This document shows, one piece after another, positions 1 to 7,856 of a DNA stretch of 64,000 nt. The notes under the pieces are model-generated. The model saw only the letters and a program-made list of their open reading frames with translations, did no database searches and was not told the origin of the DNA. Within the stretch, counting starts at the first letter, position 1. Each line of letters opens with the position of its first letter. The position numbers and the translations under genes were made by a program. The stretch spans positions 1 to 64,000 of the forward strand of contig JABUFC010000008.1 in assembly GCA_013314715.1 (NCBI GenBank). The letters run 5' to 3'. This DNA comes from Bacteroidales bacterium (GTDB taxonomy: Bacteria > Bacteroidota > Bacteroidia > Bacteroidales > GWA2-32-17).

Positions 1-723
1 ATTGTAGGTGGCGTTTCTGGTTTTGGTGGTGCAATGATTGCATCAGGGAGTTTTGTAATGGCAAATACATTAAGTATTGCTGTCGGTTCTTTTTCTTATT
101 CGTCTGGCATGGCAGGTCTTTCAAGCAAGGCGATACAACCGAGTATAAGTTTAGGATTTGGTTCTTATAATTTTGAAACAGGGGATTTTCGTTCAATTTT
201 TAAGTGGAAAAACTTAAATAAACAAGAAAAAATAGGATATTCTTTTGGTGCATTAGCTAATATTTCTGACATTTTAGCTGGTTTTAATCCAGCTACTTTC
301 GATTATCGTGCTGAAAATGCTCCTGTTGGATGGGGAGACGATAGATCAAAAATTGATTGGGTTTCTCATGCTCAAATAAATGATCTTGCTAAAAATAAAC
401 CTGTAATTGATTGGTCTGGTCGGCTTCCTGTTGGTCAACAAAATTTAGCTAGGGGAACTCCTTTAGCCATAAAGGATATTCTTTTTCATAAAACCATAGA
501 AATAAGTAGAGTAAATGCTAAAACACTTTACTGGTGGAAAGATATACTTGAAAAAACAAAATATAATGTTTTTTTTAACAATTGTGCTCAAGCAGCAGCA
601 AGAGGTTTAACTATATCCGGTGTACCAGTATTAAAAATACATCCGTGGTTACTTTGGGGACAATTATATGCAAGATTAATTGGAATTAGACCAAGTTTGT
701 ATTCTTATTATATAATGTTCTAA
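1..723 (+). CDS. RHS-type polymorphic toxin, C-terminal end (5' partial)
   Basis: The reading frame is open at the left edge, so the gene starts outside the window; the first ATG at 34 is internal. The visible part opens with a Gly/Ala/Ser-rich hydrophobic stretch like those that follow RHS cores in Bacteroidota, and it is followed by a second RHS tip 0.9 kb downstream. The last 150 residues form a distinct tip domain. A His in WVSHAQ precedes a FNNCAQAAARGL motif. An upstream His followed by N-N-C with an Ala-rich helix is the order seen in circularly permuted papain-like (NlpC/P60- or LRAT-like) domains, so a peptidase, amidase or acyltransferase-like toxin is possible. The toxin role is inferred from architecture, as the RHS core itself is not visible. 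The next gene begins 5 bases downstream. Confidence 0.55.
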   Translation: MVGGVSGFGGAMIASGSFVMANTLSIAVGSFSYSSGMAGLSSKAIQPSISLGFGSYNFETGDFRSIFKWKNLNKQEKIGYSFGALANISDILAGFNPATFDYRAENAPVGWGDDRSKIDWVSHAQINDLAKNKPVIDWSGRLPVGQQNLARGTPLAIKDILFHKTIEISRVNAKTLYWWKDILEKTKYNVFFNNCAQAAARGLTISGVPVLKIHPWLLWGQLYARLIGIRPSLYSYYIMF

Positions 724-728
724 AATGT

Positions 729-1538
729 ATGTTAAAAATAGTTTATTTTTTATTATTTGTTCCTGTTATAAATATTGCACAGAATTTAAAAGATTCAGTT
801 TTAGTTTATTACAAATTAGGTTCTATTCCAAAATTTGAAGTAATAACTAACAAAGATGGTAAGTACATTATTGAGTATTATTCTTATTTTAAAGGTTATT
901 ACTCAAAAAATAAAGAAATAGCAATAGATAGTTTGAAAGTGGTAAAAAAGAATAATTTCTACTATATAAACAAAAAAAAATATAAGCTATATTCAATTTG
1001 TGATAGTAATGTTACTAATTTACGTAATTCATATTCATACTATCAAATGCTATATTCTTTATACTCTGAATTTAATACAAAGTATAAAGAATGTAATTTT
1101 AAAGAAAAAATAAACAATTCTTTATCAAATTATGATTATTATAAAAAACTTTGCCCAGAAAATTATCTAAAATTTGAAGAAAATTTTAAAAAAAAACTAA
1201 CATATTTAGCAGATTCTATATATGAAAACAAAAACAAAAGAATGAAATATTTTATGGAAAATATTGATTCATTAAATCTTAAAATTATAAACAGTTTTTT
1301 GACTGACATTGATAATTGTAAAATGGATTTTGAAATTCTTTTTTGTTTAATAAATTATAAAACCGAAATGTTTATAAAAGGGATTAGTAATTTGAGTGAA
1401 AAAGACTTTTATTCTTTAAAATATTTATTGTTTAATTTTAGCAAAAATGATAAAAAAGTAATAATAAAAAAAATAAAAGAAACAAATATAGAATCTGACA
1501 GAATAAAAGCTTTAATTAAAATTTTAAGGTACCCATAA
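729..1538 (+). CDS. Hypothetical exported protein, possible immunity partner of the upstream RHS tip
   Basis: I do not recognise a family. The 269-residue protein starts with a short basic then hydrophobic stretch (about residues 2-17, ending near IAQ) that looks like a signal peptide. The rest is very rich in Lys, Asn, Tyr and Ile, with helix-like spacing in the second half. It starts 5 bases after the RHS-type tip gene, the position usually held by the cognate immunity gene in polymorphic toxin loci. The base composition is even more AT-rich than the surrounding housekeeping genes, as expected of recently acquired DNA. The immunity role is inference from position only. It could instead be an unrelated secreted protein. 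Confidence 0.5.
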   Translation: MLKIVYFLLFVPVINIAQNLKDSVLVYYKLGSIPKFEVITNKDGKYIIEYYSYFKGYYSKNKEIAIDSLKVVKKNNFYYINKKKYKLYSICDSNVTNLRNSYSYYQMLYSLYSEFNTKYKECNFKEKINNSLSNYDYYKKLCPENYLKFEENFKKKLTYLADSIYENKNKRMKYFMENIDSLNLKIINSFLTDIDNCKMDFEILFCLINYKTEMFIKGISNLSEKDFYSLKYLLFNFSKNDKKVIIKKIKETNIESDRIKALIKILRYP

Positions 1539-1594
1539 CCTTTGTATCAAAAGATAAAACAAAGTTAAAAAGTTATAGATGGATAATAAAAATT

Positions 1595-1655
1595 ATTTTT
1601 TATCTTTACCCTCATAAAACCATCGATGCTACATCAGCCAAAAAATATTACTACT
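1595..1655 (+). repeat. Leader repeat, copy 1 (in front of the orphan RHS tip)
   Basis: From about 1601 the sequence TATCTTTACCCTC, then aaaaccatc, then atgctacatcagccaa and aaatattacta is repeated with few differences at about 3612-3665. It covers a possible -7 promoter box (TATCTTTA at 1601-1608), the start codon at 1626 and the first codons. This copy leads into an open RHS tip gene; copy 2 does not. Confidence 0.7.
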
Positions 1656-2807
1656 ACTTACAACGAACTGGTAGTTTATTATTGCAATAGTACAACTGCA
1701 TATCAGTTTTTACAGCATACAGCGATAAATTCGTCAAACACTAGTTTATACGACCCAGCCCTTGCCCGCATGCTCAGCCCCGATAACTACGTGCCCAACC
1801 CCCACAACCCACAAGCGTATAATCGATATAGCTATTGCCTCAATAATCCACTGATCTACACAGAACCGGACGGAGAATTTATACAATACATAATCGGAGC
1901 AGTAATTGGAGGATTTGGCGGTTATATGATGGCTGATAATTTGAGATACAAAGGTTGGGATAAATTTTGGTACACATTAGGTAGATCTGCAATTGGGGCT
2001 GCTACTGCAGGCATTGGTACTTCTGTTACAAGTTCTGCTGGTATTGTAGCTGGGGGAATTGCAGGGGGAGTTGTAAGCGGTGCAGGTTTTGGAACTATGG
2101 GTGGATATGCGGCAGGATTAAGAGGTCAAGATTTATTTAATGCTGGATTTACTGGGATGTTTAGAGGAGCTATTGCAGGAGGAATGGGAAGTATTGTTGG
2201 CGGTGCAATAGGTGGAGGTTGGGGTGCCATAGCAGGTGGTGCAACCTCAAATTTAACAGGTCTATTACTTGCAAATGATTTTTCTTTCCAAGATGTAAAC
2301 TGGACTTCTGTTGGTATTAGCGGAGCAACATCTTTAGGTATTTACCATTTGTCATCATATGTAAATTGGAGAAGTGAGGTTAAGAATCAAAATTTCTATG
2401 GTAGAAGTATCAAGTATAATCAATATCTTAGAATGCAGGCATCATATACACGTGGTAAATTTTGGGGTTCTGAGAGAGCAGGGGGTGGTTTTTGGCTAAC
2501 TAAAAATGGTATATCCAGACAAGGAGTTAGTTATGATCCTGAACATGGAAATGTAGTAAGGTTTGATTTTTCACAGAAACCAAGCGATGCATGGGCAACA
2601 TTTCATCCACATCCATATAATGAAAATCAAGTTGTTGGTGACAATCTGTGGCATAGTAGTTATGATATTACAAATGTCGGAACTACGAATTTTTCATCGT
2701 TAATTATAAATAAATTAGGTGCAGAATTAGTTACACCTATTTCAACAAATCAAATTAATTTTTGGAACTATGGTAAACCGTATTATATTTATAATTACCC
2801 TTGGTAA
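1626..2807 (+). CDS. Orphan RHS repeat-associated core fragment with variable C-terminal tip
   Basis: Residues about 40-85 match the RHS repeat-associated core signature: LYDPALARMLSPDNYV, then NRYSYCLNNPL and a TEPDGE end. Long RHS repeats are missing: only about 40 unrelated residues precede the core, so this is a displaced tip cassette, not a full toxin. After the core comes a Gly/Ala-rich hydrophobic segment (about 88-245) and a roughly 130-residue tip. The tip contains F-H-P-H-P and, 15 residues later, S-S-Y-D, loosely like the HxH...SxxD metal site of JAMM/MPN+ domains but with wider spacing, so the assignment is weak. The gene after it encodes an exported protein. Expression as a toxin would probably need recombination into a full-length RHS gene upstream. 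Confidence 0.6.
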   Translation: MLHQPKNITTTYNELVVYYCNSTTAYQFLQHTAINSSNTSLYDPALARMLSPDNYVPNPHNPQAYNRYSYCLNNPLIYTEPDGEFIQYIIGAVIGGFGGYMMADNLRYKGWDKFWYTLGRSAIGAATAGIGTSVTSSAGIVAGGIAGGVVSGAGFGTMGGYAAGLRGQDLFNAGFTGMFRGAIAGGMGSIVGGAIGGGWGAIAGGATSNLTGLLLANDFSFQDVNWTSVGISGATSLGIYHLSSYVNWRSEVKNQNFYGRSIKYNQYLRMQASYTRGKFWGSERAGGGFWLTKNGISRQGVSYDPEHGNVVRFDFSQKPSDAWATFHPHPYNENQVVGDNLWHSSYDITNVGTTNFSSLIINKLGAELVTPISTNQINFWNYGKPYYIYNYPW

Positions 2808-2820
2808 TAGTGCGTTCAAT

Positions 2821-3507
2821 ATGCGTATGCTCAAAGTAATAACATTACAAATTGAAATAATCTTAGCTTGTTCTACTGTTTATGCTCAAAATACAGAAAA
2901 GAGTATGAATAATATTATTGACACTTCTATGTTTTTTTACCCAAGCAAATATTTGTTAGATACAATAAATATGTTTGGACATAAAAAAGATAATGAATTT
3001 TATAAAATACGGGAAAAAGATGCAACTTTGAAAAATTCCTGGTATTCGGAACAACTAATAAAATTAAATGAGCCAAAACTATATAATGAATATTATTATG
3101 AAAGTTATAGGTTTACATGGTTTGGATATCTAAAAACTTCTCACAATCCAATTTCAATAAGAATAGAAAATCAGAATGGAAATATTTTTTTAATCACCAA
3201 ATATATTTGCAGTAAAGGTTGTTCAAAGAATAAAGGGTTAATAGTAAATGATACGGTAAATATAGAAAAAAAAGAATGGGAAAATTTTAAGGCTAGAATT
3301 GATAGTATGAATTTTTGGAATATTCCACCAATAGAAAAAACAGAAATAGTAATTATGGATGGTTCTACATGGATATTTGAAGGGAAAAATGACAAATTAT
3401 ACAATATGGTTCATCGTAGTTGTGGGAAGAAAAAAGAAATCGGAGAGATATGTTTGTATCTTTTAAAATTGAGCAATTTAAAGATTAAAAATAAAGATAT
3501 ATATTAA
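2821..3507 (+). CDS. Hypothetical exported protein, possible immunity partner of the orphan tip
   Basis: The reading frame opens at 2770 inside the RHS tip gene, but the ATG at 2821 gives a 228-residue protein with a clear signal-peptide-like start (hydrophobic residues 4-20, then VYAQ), so I use that one; it lies 14 bases after the tip gene. The mature part is Lys/Asn/Tyr-rich. Near the end it has MDGSTWIFEG followed by a G-E-I-C-L-Y-L-L-K-L-S helix, a layout seen in small Bacteroidota proteins beside toxins, but I cannot name a family. Position directly behind an RHS tip makes immunity the best guess. The exported location would fit a toxin acting in the periplasm or envelope. Confidence 0.5.
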   Translation: MRMLKVITLQIEIILACSTVYAQNTEKSMNNIIDTSMFFYPSKYLLDTINMFGHKKDNEFYKIREKDATLKNSWYSEQLIKLNEPKLYNEYYYESYRFTWFGYLKTSHNPISIRIENQNGNIFLITKYICSKGCSKNKGLIVNDTVNIEKKEWENFKARIDSMNFWNIPPIEKTEIVIMDGSTWIFEGKNDKLYNMVHRSCGKKKEIGEICLYLLKLSNLKIKNKDIY

Positions 3508-3846
3508 TATCCTCAGAACTTCACTTTCCCCTCCAACAAATCTTTCATGCGTTTTCCCGTGAGCATTAAAGAAATAATTAAAACAATTGTAATTTTTGAA
3601 AAAAAAAAATTTACCTTTACCCTCCCAAAACCATCTATGCTACATCAGCCAAGAAATATTACTATTACCTAAATCTGTATCGAACTTCAATAAATTATAT
3701 TTCTTATAATTTTTGTAATCTCCTTACGTTTTTATAACTTGCAAGCTTTATGAAACCTCTGTGCATCAATATTCAAAAAATACAAAGAATATAGCTAAGC
3801 AGTAAGGTTTCGGCTTATCATAAAAAAGAAAAATGGCTGAAAAATA
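3508..3846. other. Gene-poor junction with decayed cassette leader
   Basis: No convincing gene lies here. On the minus strand, 3513-3566 encodes 17 codons ending MKDLLEGKVKF-stop, preceded by open frame to about 3600. This could be the tail of a lost gene, but I cannot assign it. At 3612-3665 lies the second leader repeat, whose start codon (3634) leads to a stop after 11 codons. The remainder up to the AsmA-like gene shows nothing recognisable. Confidence 0.5.
3606..3665 (+). repeat. Leader repeat, copy 2 (empty, decayed)
   Basis: This is nearly identical to 1595-1655: TACCTTTACCCTC, then aaaaccatc, then atgctacatcagccaa and aaatattact. The ATG at 3634 runs only 11 codons to a TAA, so no tip gene follows. 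The two copies bracket the orphan tip and its partner, as expected if the unit was inserted or duplicated by recombination at this leader. Confidence 0.7.
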
Positions 3847-6426
3847 ATGAAAGCGGGTAAAGTTATTAAGCGTTTTTTTCTTGTTTTGCTTCTGCTTATT
3901 CTTTTTGTAGTGGCAACAGGAGTCGTTTTAACTTTTATTTATAGCGACGAGATAAAACAATTTGCCATTAAGCAATTAAACTCATATCTCAATACCGAAG
4001 TGCAAGTCAAGGAAATCGATTTTTCAATCTTTAAAAAATTTCCAAACGCCACGATTATATTAAATGATGTTGTCGTAAAATCGAGCCAAACGTATAATAC
4101 CAAAGATTTTAAATTAAATACCGACACCTTGCTCAAGGCTCAAACTATATTGTTACAATTCGATTTGTGGGATGCATTTCATAAAAAATACAATTTAAGG
4201 GCTATCCAACTCGAAAATGTAAGAGCTTTGCTCTGTTATGACAAAAAAGGTAAAAATAATTTTACCATTCTTAAAGAAACACCAGAAAGTTCGAGCGATA
4301 GTTTTGCACTACAACTCGAAAAATTGAAATTTATAGAAACCAACGTTCGCTTTCTCAATGCTTCCAACGATTTTGAACTGGAAGCCTATAGCAATGATTT
4401 AAAATTAAAAGGCGATTTTTACAAAGACGATTTTACCCTTAGTACCAGTGGAAAGATTGGTTTAAAAAAGCTTATGATTCAAAAAGTGAATTACTTAAAG
4501 GCAAACGAAGCCAATATCAGCGTCGATGTTAAAGTGCACAACAACCAATTTGCTATAAAGAGCGGTAGCATTGCTTTGGGCAAGATTAACTTATCGGTAT
4601 CGGGCACATACGAAACCAACGACGAGGCTGATGCCATTGTTCTAAAAATTAGTGGAAAAAAACAATCGCTGGCCGATATTATTAAAAGTTTGCCCGATAA
4701 ATATCAATCATATTTTGAAGGTACTCAAGCCGATGGATATGTCGATTTTAGTGCCGATATAACGGGTGGCATCAATTACAAAACCAGTCCACGCATTAAA
4801 GTAAATTTTAAACTCAACAATGGACAATTAACTAACAACGCCACTAATGTTAAATTGTCGAACCTTATTATAAACGGGAGTTTTGATAATGGATTAAAAC
4901 AAAATTTAGAATCTACTTCGTTTACCATCGATACCTTCTATACCGTTATGAACGATAGCACTATACAAGGTAAATTTTCCATTTTTAATTTTTCTACCCC
5001 ATTAGTAAAGCTTAAATTGCAAGGTAGCCTTAATTTGGCACAGTGGAAGTCTTTGTTCAATCTCGATACATTTCAGGTTTTGCAAGGCGCGGTTTCGTTT
5101 AATTTCGATTATTTAGGCAAGATTAAAAATCTATCGAACATTACAGCCTCCGATTACCGCAATGCCATGGTTAAAGGGTTTATGGACATTAAAGATGCGG
5201 CCGTGCAATTACAAAATAACCCTTATCTTGTTCAACATGTAAATGGTAAATTTTATTTTCACAACAACGATGTTCAAACCGATCATGCTTCGTTAGAGGT
5301 CAATGGCAGTCAAATTCTTTTAAAAGGATTTTTAAAAAATCTAATGGCATTTTTGATGCTCGATAACGAAAAACTCAATGCCACCGCTCAACTTAATATC
5401 GATAAACTCAATTTAAATAATTGGCAATCCGATGAAAAGAATACAAAGGGAGGCATTGCGCTGCCTTCCAATGTTTATTTAATGGGCGATTTGGCAATAA
5501 ATGAACTTACTTACAACAAGCTGGTTGCTAAGCAAGTACGAGGATACATAGAACTCAATCCGTCGGGTTTATATTGCAGCAACTTACAATTCAATACACT
5601 CGAGGGCTCGTGTGTGTTAAGTGGTAGAATAAGTATGAATGCCTTGCACGAAATAACCTTACAATCAGAAGTGAAATTTAACAATATCAACATAAAGAAA
5701 ATGTTCCAGGCTTTCGATAATTTTGGACAAACCTTCTTAACCGATAAGCATTTACAGGGAAAACTCAAAGCCGATGTGCCTTTTTTGCAAATGAAATGGG
5801 ATAGCGCTATGAACGTTATCGATAAAGATATATTATTAGATGCCAACATCGAAATAAGCAATGGACAATTGATAGAATTTGAGCCTATTTACGATTTAGC
5901 CGATTATATTGAACTTTCAGAATTAAAGCAGATAAAATTTTCAACTATTAAGAACGATATTTCAATTAAAGATCGTAAAATTATTATACCCAATATGGAA
6001 GTCAAAACCAATGCGTTTAATATCGAAGTTAGCGGCGAACATACGTTTGATAATCAAATGGAATACAGACTTAAATTATTGCTTCGTGAGTGGCTTGCCA
6101 ACAAAGCCAAGAAAAATAAACCCGAAAATCAAGAATTTGGTATCGAAGAAAACGATGGACTTGGCTCTACAGCCTTGTATTTAATCATAAAAGGAACAAG
6201 CGATAAATATAAAATTACCTACGACTCTAAGAAAATGAAAGAACAGGTTAAAGAAAGCCTGAAAAAAGAAAAACAAGAATTGAAAACCATTTTACACGAA
6301 GAGTTAGGATTTTTCAAAAAAGATTCAGCATTTATTAACCAGCAGAAAAAACAAGTTGAAGTTAAGAAAACAAAATTTAAAATATCGTGGGATGAAGATA
6401 ATCCAGAAATAGATAAAAGTGAATAA
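3847..6426 (+). CDS. AsmA-family inner-membrane protein
   Basis: The 859-residue protein has one N-terminal membrane segment (about residues 8-31) followed by IKQFAIKQLNSYLNTEVQVKEIDFSIFKKFPNATI. This is the typical AsmA/DUF748 opening in which a membrane anchor leads into a long beta-rich periplasmic domain. The middle carries repeated beta-strand patterns (L-N-G-x-L, V-x-G-x-F), and the C-terminal AsmA-like region is at about 580-760. The last 60 residues are a charged Lys/Glu helix. AsmA-like proteins are bridge-like proteins linked to phospholipid transport and outer-membrane homeostasis; that role comes from family knowledge. The next gene begins 2 bases after the stop, so the two are probably co-transcribed. 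Confidence 0.75.
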   Translation: MKAGKVIKRFFLVLLLLILFVVATGVVLTFIYSDEIKQFAIKQLNSYLNTEVQVKEIDFSIFKKFPNATIILNDVVVKSSQTYNTKDFKLNTDTLLKAQTILLQFDLWDAFHKKYNLRAIQLENVRALLCYDKKGKNNFTILKETPESSSDSFALQLEKLKFIETNVRFLNASNDFELEAYSNDLKLKGDFYKDDFTLSTSGKIGLKKLMIQKVNYLKANEANISVDVKVHNNQFAIKSGSIALGKINLSVSGTYETNDEADAIVLKISGKKQSLADIIKSLPDKYQSYFEGTQADGYVDFSADITGGINYKTSPRIKVNFKLNNGQLTNNATNVKLSNLIINGSFDNGLKQNLESTSFTIDTFYTVMNDSTIQGKFSIFNFSTPLVKLKLQGSLNLAQWKSLFNLDTFQVLQGAVSFNFDYLGKIKNLSNITASDYRNAMVKGFMDIKDAAVQLQNNPYLVQHVNGKFYFHNNDVQTDHASLEVNGSQILLKGFLKNLMAFLMLDNEKLNATAQLNIDKLNLNNWQSDEKNTKGGIALPSNVYLMGDLAINELTYNKLVAKQVRGYIELNPSGLYCSNLQFNTLEGSCVLSGRISMNALHEITLQSEVKFNNINIKKMFQAFDNFGQTFLTDKHLQGKLKADVPFLQMKWDSAMNVIDKDILLDANIEISNGQLIEFEPIYDLADYIELSELKQIKFSTIKNDISIKDRKIIIPNMEVKTNAFNIEVSGEHTFDNQMEYRLKLLLREWLANKAKKNKPENQEFGIEENDGLGSTALYLIIKGTSDKYKITYDSKKMKEQVKESLKKEKQELKTILHEELGFFKKDSAFINQQKKQVEVKKTKFKISWDEDNPEIDKSE

Positions 6427-6428
6427 TT

Positions 6429-6881
6429 ATGAACGAATTAGATAAAAATATTGTACATTTTATAAAGAAACATCATGTGTTCAACTTAGCGGTTTGCAAC
6501 CATGAAAAAATATGGACAGCTTCGTGTTTTTATGCTTTTTGGAACGAAAAAAATGCCTTAGTCTTTTTATCGGACGATGAAACTCAACATGCTAAAATGA
6601 TGATGCAAAACCCCGTTGTGGCAGGAACCATAGCCCTCGAAACGCGAATAATTGGCAAAATTCAGGGGTTGCAATTTACCGGCATGGTCGAAAAAGCCGA
6701 AAATGAATCGTTGGCTATGGCAAAGAAAATATATTACAAGCGTTTTCCGTATGCACTGGGAACACAATCTACCTTTTGGATTTTAACCTTGCACTATGCC
6801 AAACTAACCGACAATCGTTTGGGCTTTGGAAAAAAAATTATTTGGCAACTCAATAAAACCGAAAAACCAATATTAAAATGA
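6429..6881 (+). CDS. Pyridoxamine-phosphate-oxidase-like flavin-binding split-barrel protein
   Basis: The protein has 150 residues. The N-terminal helix MNELDKNIVHFIKKHHVFNLAV, the strand IWTASCFYAFWNE, the LVFLSDDETQHAKMM segment and VAGTIALETR are the pattern of the FMN-binding split barrel (PNPOx-like, close to the YhbP/UPF0306 type). Members bind FMN or heme, and most have no assigned substrate. It sits 2 bases after the AsmA-like gene and overlaps the following barrel gene by 4 bases (ATGA), indicating translational coupling. A genuine pyridoxine oxidase role is unlikely because of the small size. Confidence 0.65.
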   Translation: MNELDKNIVHFIKKHHVFNLAVCNHEKIWTASCFYAFWNEKNALVFLSDDETQHAKMMMQNPVVAGTIALETRIIGKIQGLQFTGMVEKAENESLAMAKKIYYKRFPYALGTQSTFWILTLHYAKLTDNRLGFGKKIIWQLNKTEKPILK

Positions 6882-7435
6882 GCTTCCGACAAATAGTATT
6901 CATCGTATTGGGACTTATAGCTACAAGGGCTATGGCTCAAGATTTTATTACCGATCCAAATGCAACTAAGGTGCCCGAAAAAAAAGGCTTTCAGTTCTCA
7001 CGTATGTTCTTTGGCGGCGATTTAGGTTTTCAGTTTGGCGATTATACTATTATCGATGTATCGCCCTTGGTGGGTTATCGATTTACCGACCGTATATCGC
7101 TGGGGACGCAGATTAAATACAATTACATTCACGTTTCGTCGTACAATCTTTCAACATCTATTTATGGAGCCTCGGTTTTTTCTACTTACAATGTAACCAA
7201 AGCTATTTTTGCCCGTGTGGAGTACGAATGGCTGAGCCTCGAAACAAAATATTTCAACCCCGGTATTTATTCCAAGCAAGACCGCTTTTCGCTCAACAAC
7301 GTTTTAGTAGGAGGAGGTTACCGTACACCCATAGGCGAGCGTAGTTACCTCAACCTTATGATACTATGGAACCTGAACGACAACCCCTTAAGCCCTTATC
7401 AAAACCCCATTATTCGTATGAATGTGGAGATATAA
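6878..7435 (+). CDS. Secreted outer-membrane beta-barrel-like protein
   Basis: The 185-residue protein begins with a signal peptide (hydrophobic residues 5-18, cleavage likely after AMA-Q). After an N-terminal plug-like stretch it shows alternating amphipathic strands (FGGDLGFQFGDYTIIDVSPLVGYRF, ISLGTQIKYNYI, IFARVEYEWLSLETKYF) and ends in a short aromatic/charged strand (IIRMNVEI). This is the usual look of small Bacteroidota outer-membrane barrels. The start overlaps the previous stop by ATGA. The function is unknown. Confidence 0.65.
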   Translation: MSFRQIVFIVLGLIATRAMAQDFITDPNATKVPEKKGFQFSRMFFGGDLGFQFGDYTIIDVSPLVGYRFTDRISLGTQIKYNYIHVSSYNLSTSIYGASVFSTYNVTKAIFARVEYEWLSLETKYFNPGIYSKQDRFSLNNVLVGGGYRTPIGERSYLNLMILWNLNDNPLSPYQNPIIRMNVEI

Positions 7436-7614
7436 TTGTACGCAAGGCTCCGAAACGAAAATAATGAATGGCTTTCCGCCCTTGTTGGTGTTTTCACACC
7501 TGTTGTCATCGTTTACTCCATTTCTCTCCAAACTCTCCAAGGTTTCTTATACACTTTCTATCGAAGACTTTGCAGAGTAAGCTTCACCCCCTGTCATATT
7601 TACGAGCGAACGAA

Positions 7615-7746
7615 GTGAGCTCCACAACAAGCTCACACGTGGGTGGGGTTTAACCCAGATTACGCATTAGAAATGCGTAAACGATAAAGTGTTTGTAATC
7701 AATTCCTAAATTGGAATTGAAACAATCACTAAATCGGGATTATCCC
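7615..7746. repeat. Cluster of inverted repeats, possible REP/MITE-like element
   Basis: Four closely spaced palindromes with stems of 7, 9, 8 and 5 bp lie within 132 bases (positions given in the entry for 7436-7856). Such tandem stem-loops without an ORF resemble non-autonomous repeat elements. No second copy is present in the window, so mobility cannot be shown. Confidence 0.4.
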
Positions 7747-7813
7747 AAATAAATCAAGTAGTTCGGCTCATACTTCACCTCCTATTGATTAATTTGGGTT
7801 TAACATTTTTTTC

Positions 7814-7845
7814 TTTGGCTGTTAATAAATTATTCATTAGGTTTG
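7814..7845 (+). promoter_or_regulatory. Promoter of manA (Bacteroidota -33/-7 type)
   Basis: TTTG at 7814-7817, 20 bases of spacer, then TAGGTTTG at 7838-7845 followed by C. This fits the TTTG-N19/20-TAnnTTTG consensus of Bacteroidota housekeeping promoters. The ATG at 7857 follows so closely that the leader would be only about 5-8 bases. Confidence 0.6.
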
Positions 7846-7856
7846 CATAAAAAAAT

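Larger units (their letters stand above)
7436..7856. other. Hairpin-rich intergenic region
   Basis: No gene is supported; two overlapping short open frames at 7436-7653 lack start context and composition and are rejected. The stretch holds a series of inverted repeats: ggtgt/acacc (7487-7491/7496-7500), GTGAGCT/AGCTCAC (7615-7621/7630-7636), ttacgcatt/aatgcgtaa (7660-7668/7672-7680), tcaattcc/ggaattga (7699-7706/7713-7720) and gggat/atccc (7736-7740/7742-7746). It is less AT-rich than neighbouring spacers. The manA promoter is at its right end. Confidence 0.6.

Noticed and set aside
7436-7653. Two overlapping short plus-strand ORFs of 60-61 codons
   Set aside because: They have no ribosome site, start at the barrel gene stop or inside repeats, have low-complexity unusual residues, and lie across inverted repeats.
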